From Chitinophagaceae bacterium (lineage in GTDB: Bacteria; Bacteroidota; Bacteroidia; Chitinophagales; Chitinophagaceae): DNA of 5,906 nt. The stretch lies in the NCBI GenBank assembly GCA_947463755.1, contig CANHUK010000122.1, forward strand, positions 1-5,906. The letters run 5' to 3'. Positions 5,246 through 5,906 of the stretch are shown piece after piece; the stretch's first letter is position 1; every line of letters starts with the position of its first letter. Under the pieces are notes generated by a model. The model searched no databases. It was not told where the DNA came from and saw only the letters and a list, made by a program, of their open reading frames with translations. A program made the position numbers and the translations under genes.

Positions 5246-5906
5246 ATGATAAAAGTATTCGGCAGGTTGCTGCCATGGCTTTTCTCGGCCTGTCTCTCGC
5301 TGTCAGCGACCGCCCAGCCGACGAGGGTCATCACAGGACGCGTGACGGATGATGCTCAGTCACCCTTGTCCAACGTTACGGTTCAGGTTAAGGGCGGTCC
5401 ACAGGCGGTCCGGACCGGCGCAGACGGACGATTCTCCATCCAGGCAGCTACAGGACTTCAGACGCTGGTATTCAGCTTTGTGGGGATGCAGACGTCCGAA
5501 CTACCCGTCGCAGCGGGCATCAGTAATGTGACCTTCGTGATGAAGCGTTCCGAGGCTTCTCTTGACGAGGTGGTAGTAGTATCTACGGGCTATCAGACGC
5601 TGCCCAAGGAGCGGGCGACGGGTTCTTTTGGCACCGTCAGTCGCGAGCAGCTGGATAAGCCTGCCACCAACATTGCTTCCCGCATCATCGGTACGAATGC
5701 GGGTGTGCAGGCTCTTCGTATGGATGAGGAAGGTAATCCCTTCTTTCAGATCCGCGGCCTGTCGACACTCTATGCCAATCAGGAGCCCTTGGTCGTGGTC
5801 GATGGTTTTCCGATACAGGGTACATACAACGCCATCAACCCCAATGATGTTGAATCGGTCACCATCCTCAAAGATGCCGCTGCCGCCTCCATCTGGGGTG
5901 CGCGCG
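5246..5906 (+). CDS. SusC/RagA-family TonB-linked outer-membrane protein, N-terminal part
   Basis: The gene runs off the right edge; 220 codons are visible of what is normally a ~1000-residue protein. It starts with a signal peptide (1-23, cut after SATA). A carboxypeptidase-D regulatory-like beta domain follows (about 27-100, 'ITGRVTDDAQSPLSNVTVQV..G...RTGADGRFSI'), then a TonB-box-like 'LDEVVVVSTGYQ' (106-117). The plug domain begins with 'PKERATGSFGTVS' (120-132), and the SusC signature 'VVVDGFPIQG...NPNDVESVTILKDAAAASIWGAR' spans 183-220. These proteins import oligosaccharides, peptides or other large nutrients across the outer membrane with a SusD lipoprotein, powered by TonB/ExbBD. No STN domain precedes the carboxypeptidase-like domain, so classical FecR/sigma-factor signalling through this protein is unlikely. 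The neighbouring two-component system may regulate it instead. A SusD-like gene is expected just past the window. Confidence 0.96.
   Translation, partial: MIKVFGRLLPWLFSACLSLSATAQPTRVITGRVTDDAQSPLSNVTVQVKGGPQAVRTGADGRFSIQAATGLQTLVFSFVGMQTSELPVAAGISNVTFVMKRSEASLDEVVVVSTGYQTLPKERATGSFGTVSREQLDKPATNIASRIIGTNAGVQALRMDEEGNPFFQIRGLSTLYANQEPLVVVDGFPIQGTYNAINPNDVESVTILKDAAAASIWGAR

Overview
The window looks like a chromosomal segment of a member of the Bacteroidota, probably of the Chitinophagaceae/Sphingobacteriia type. The evidence is a SusC/RagA-family TonB-linked outer-membrane protein with the typical 'TGYQ..PKERATGSF' stretch, a DUF4369-TlpA thioredoxin, a LytS-type histidine kinase paired with a LytTR regulator, a single-domain secreted fasciclin, and start codons without clear Shine-Dalgarno sites. 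The genus is an inference from these families; no marker gene is present.

Left part (1-1010): a complete YoeB-type mRNA interferase gene, whose antitoxin partner must lie mostly or wholly off the left edge. It is followed on the minus strand by a small DUF4280 PAAR-like protein, the kind that caps type VI secretion or contractile-injection spikes. The PAAR-like gene is bracketed by two copies of a ~35-bp direct repeat (301-335 and 791-825, 29/35 identical).

Middle part (1011-2100): a plus-strand secreted fasciclin-domain protein closed by a textbook rho-independent terminator (13-bp stem, T6). Next come two very small plus-strand membrane proteins (59 and 31 residues) whose stop and start codons overlap as ATGA.

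Right part (2138-5906): a minus-strand operon reading histidine kinase -> LytTR response regulator -> TlpA-like thioredoxin, with gaps of 1 and 16 bp. It diverges from a plus-strand SusC/RagA gene that runs off the right edge. Sensor, regulator and redox enzyme are probably co-transcribed, and the shared divergent region (about 5062-5245) is where the regulator could act on the SusC transporter locus. This regulatory link is an inference from layout. The left part is visibly more AT-rich than the right, consistent with accessory DNA.

No tRNA, rRNA, CRISPR array, insertion sequence or transposase was seen. Nothing clearly amounts to a new system. The best leads are the repeat-flanked orphan PAAR-like gene, the overlapping pair of tiny membrane-protein genes, and the HK-RR-TlpA/SusC divergent locus.
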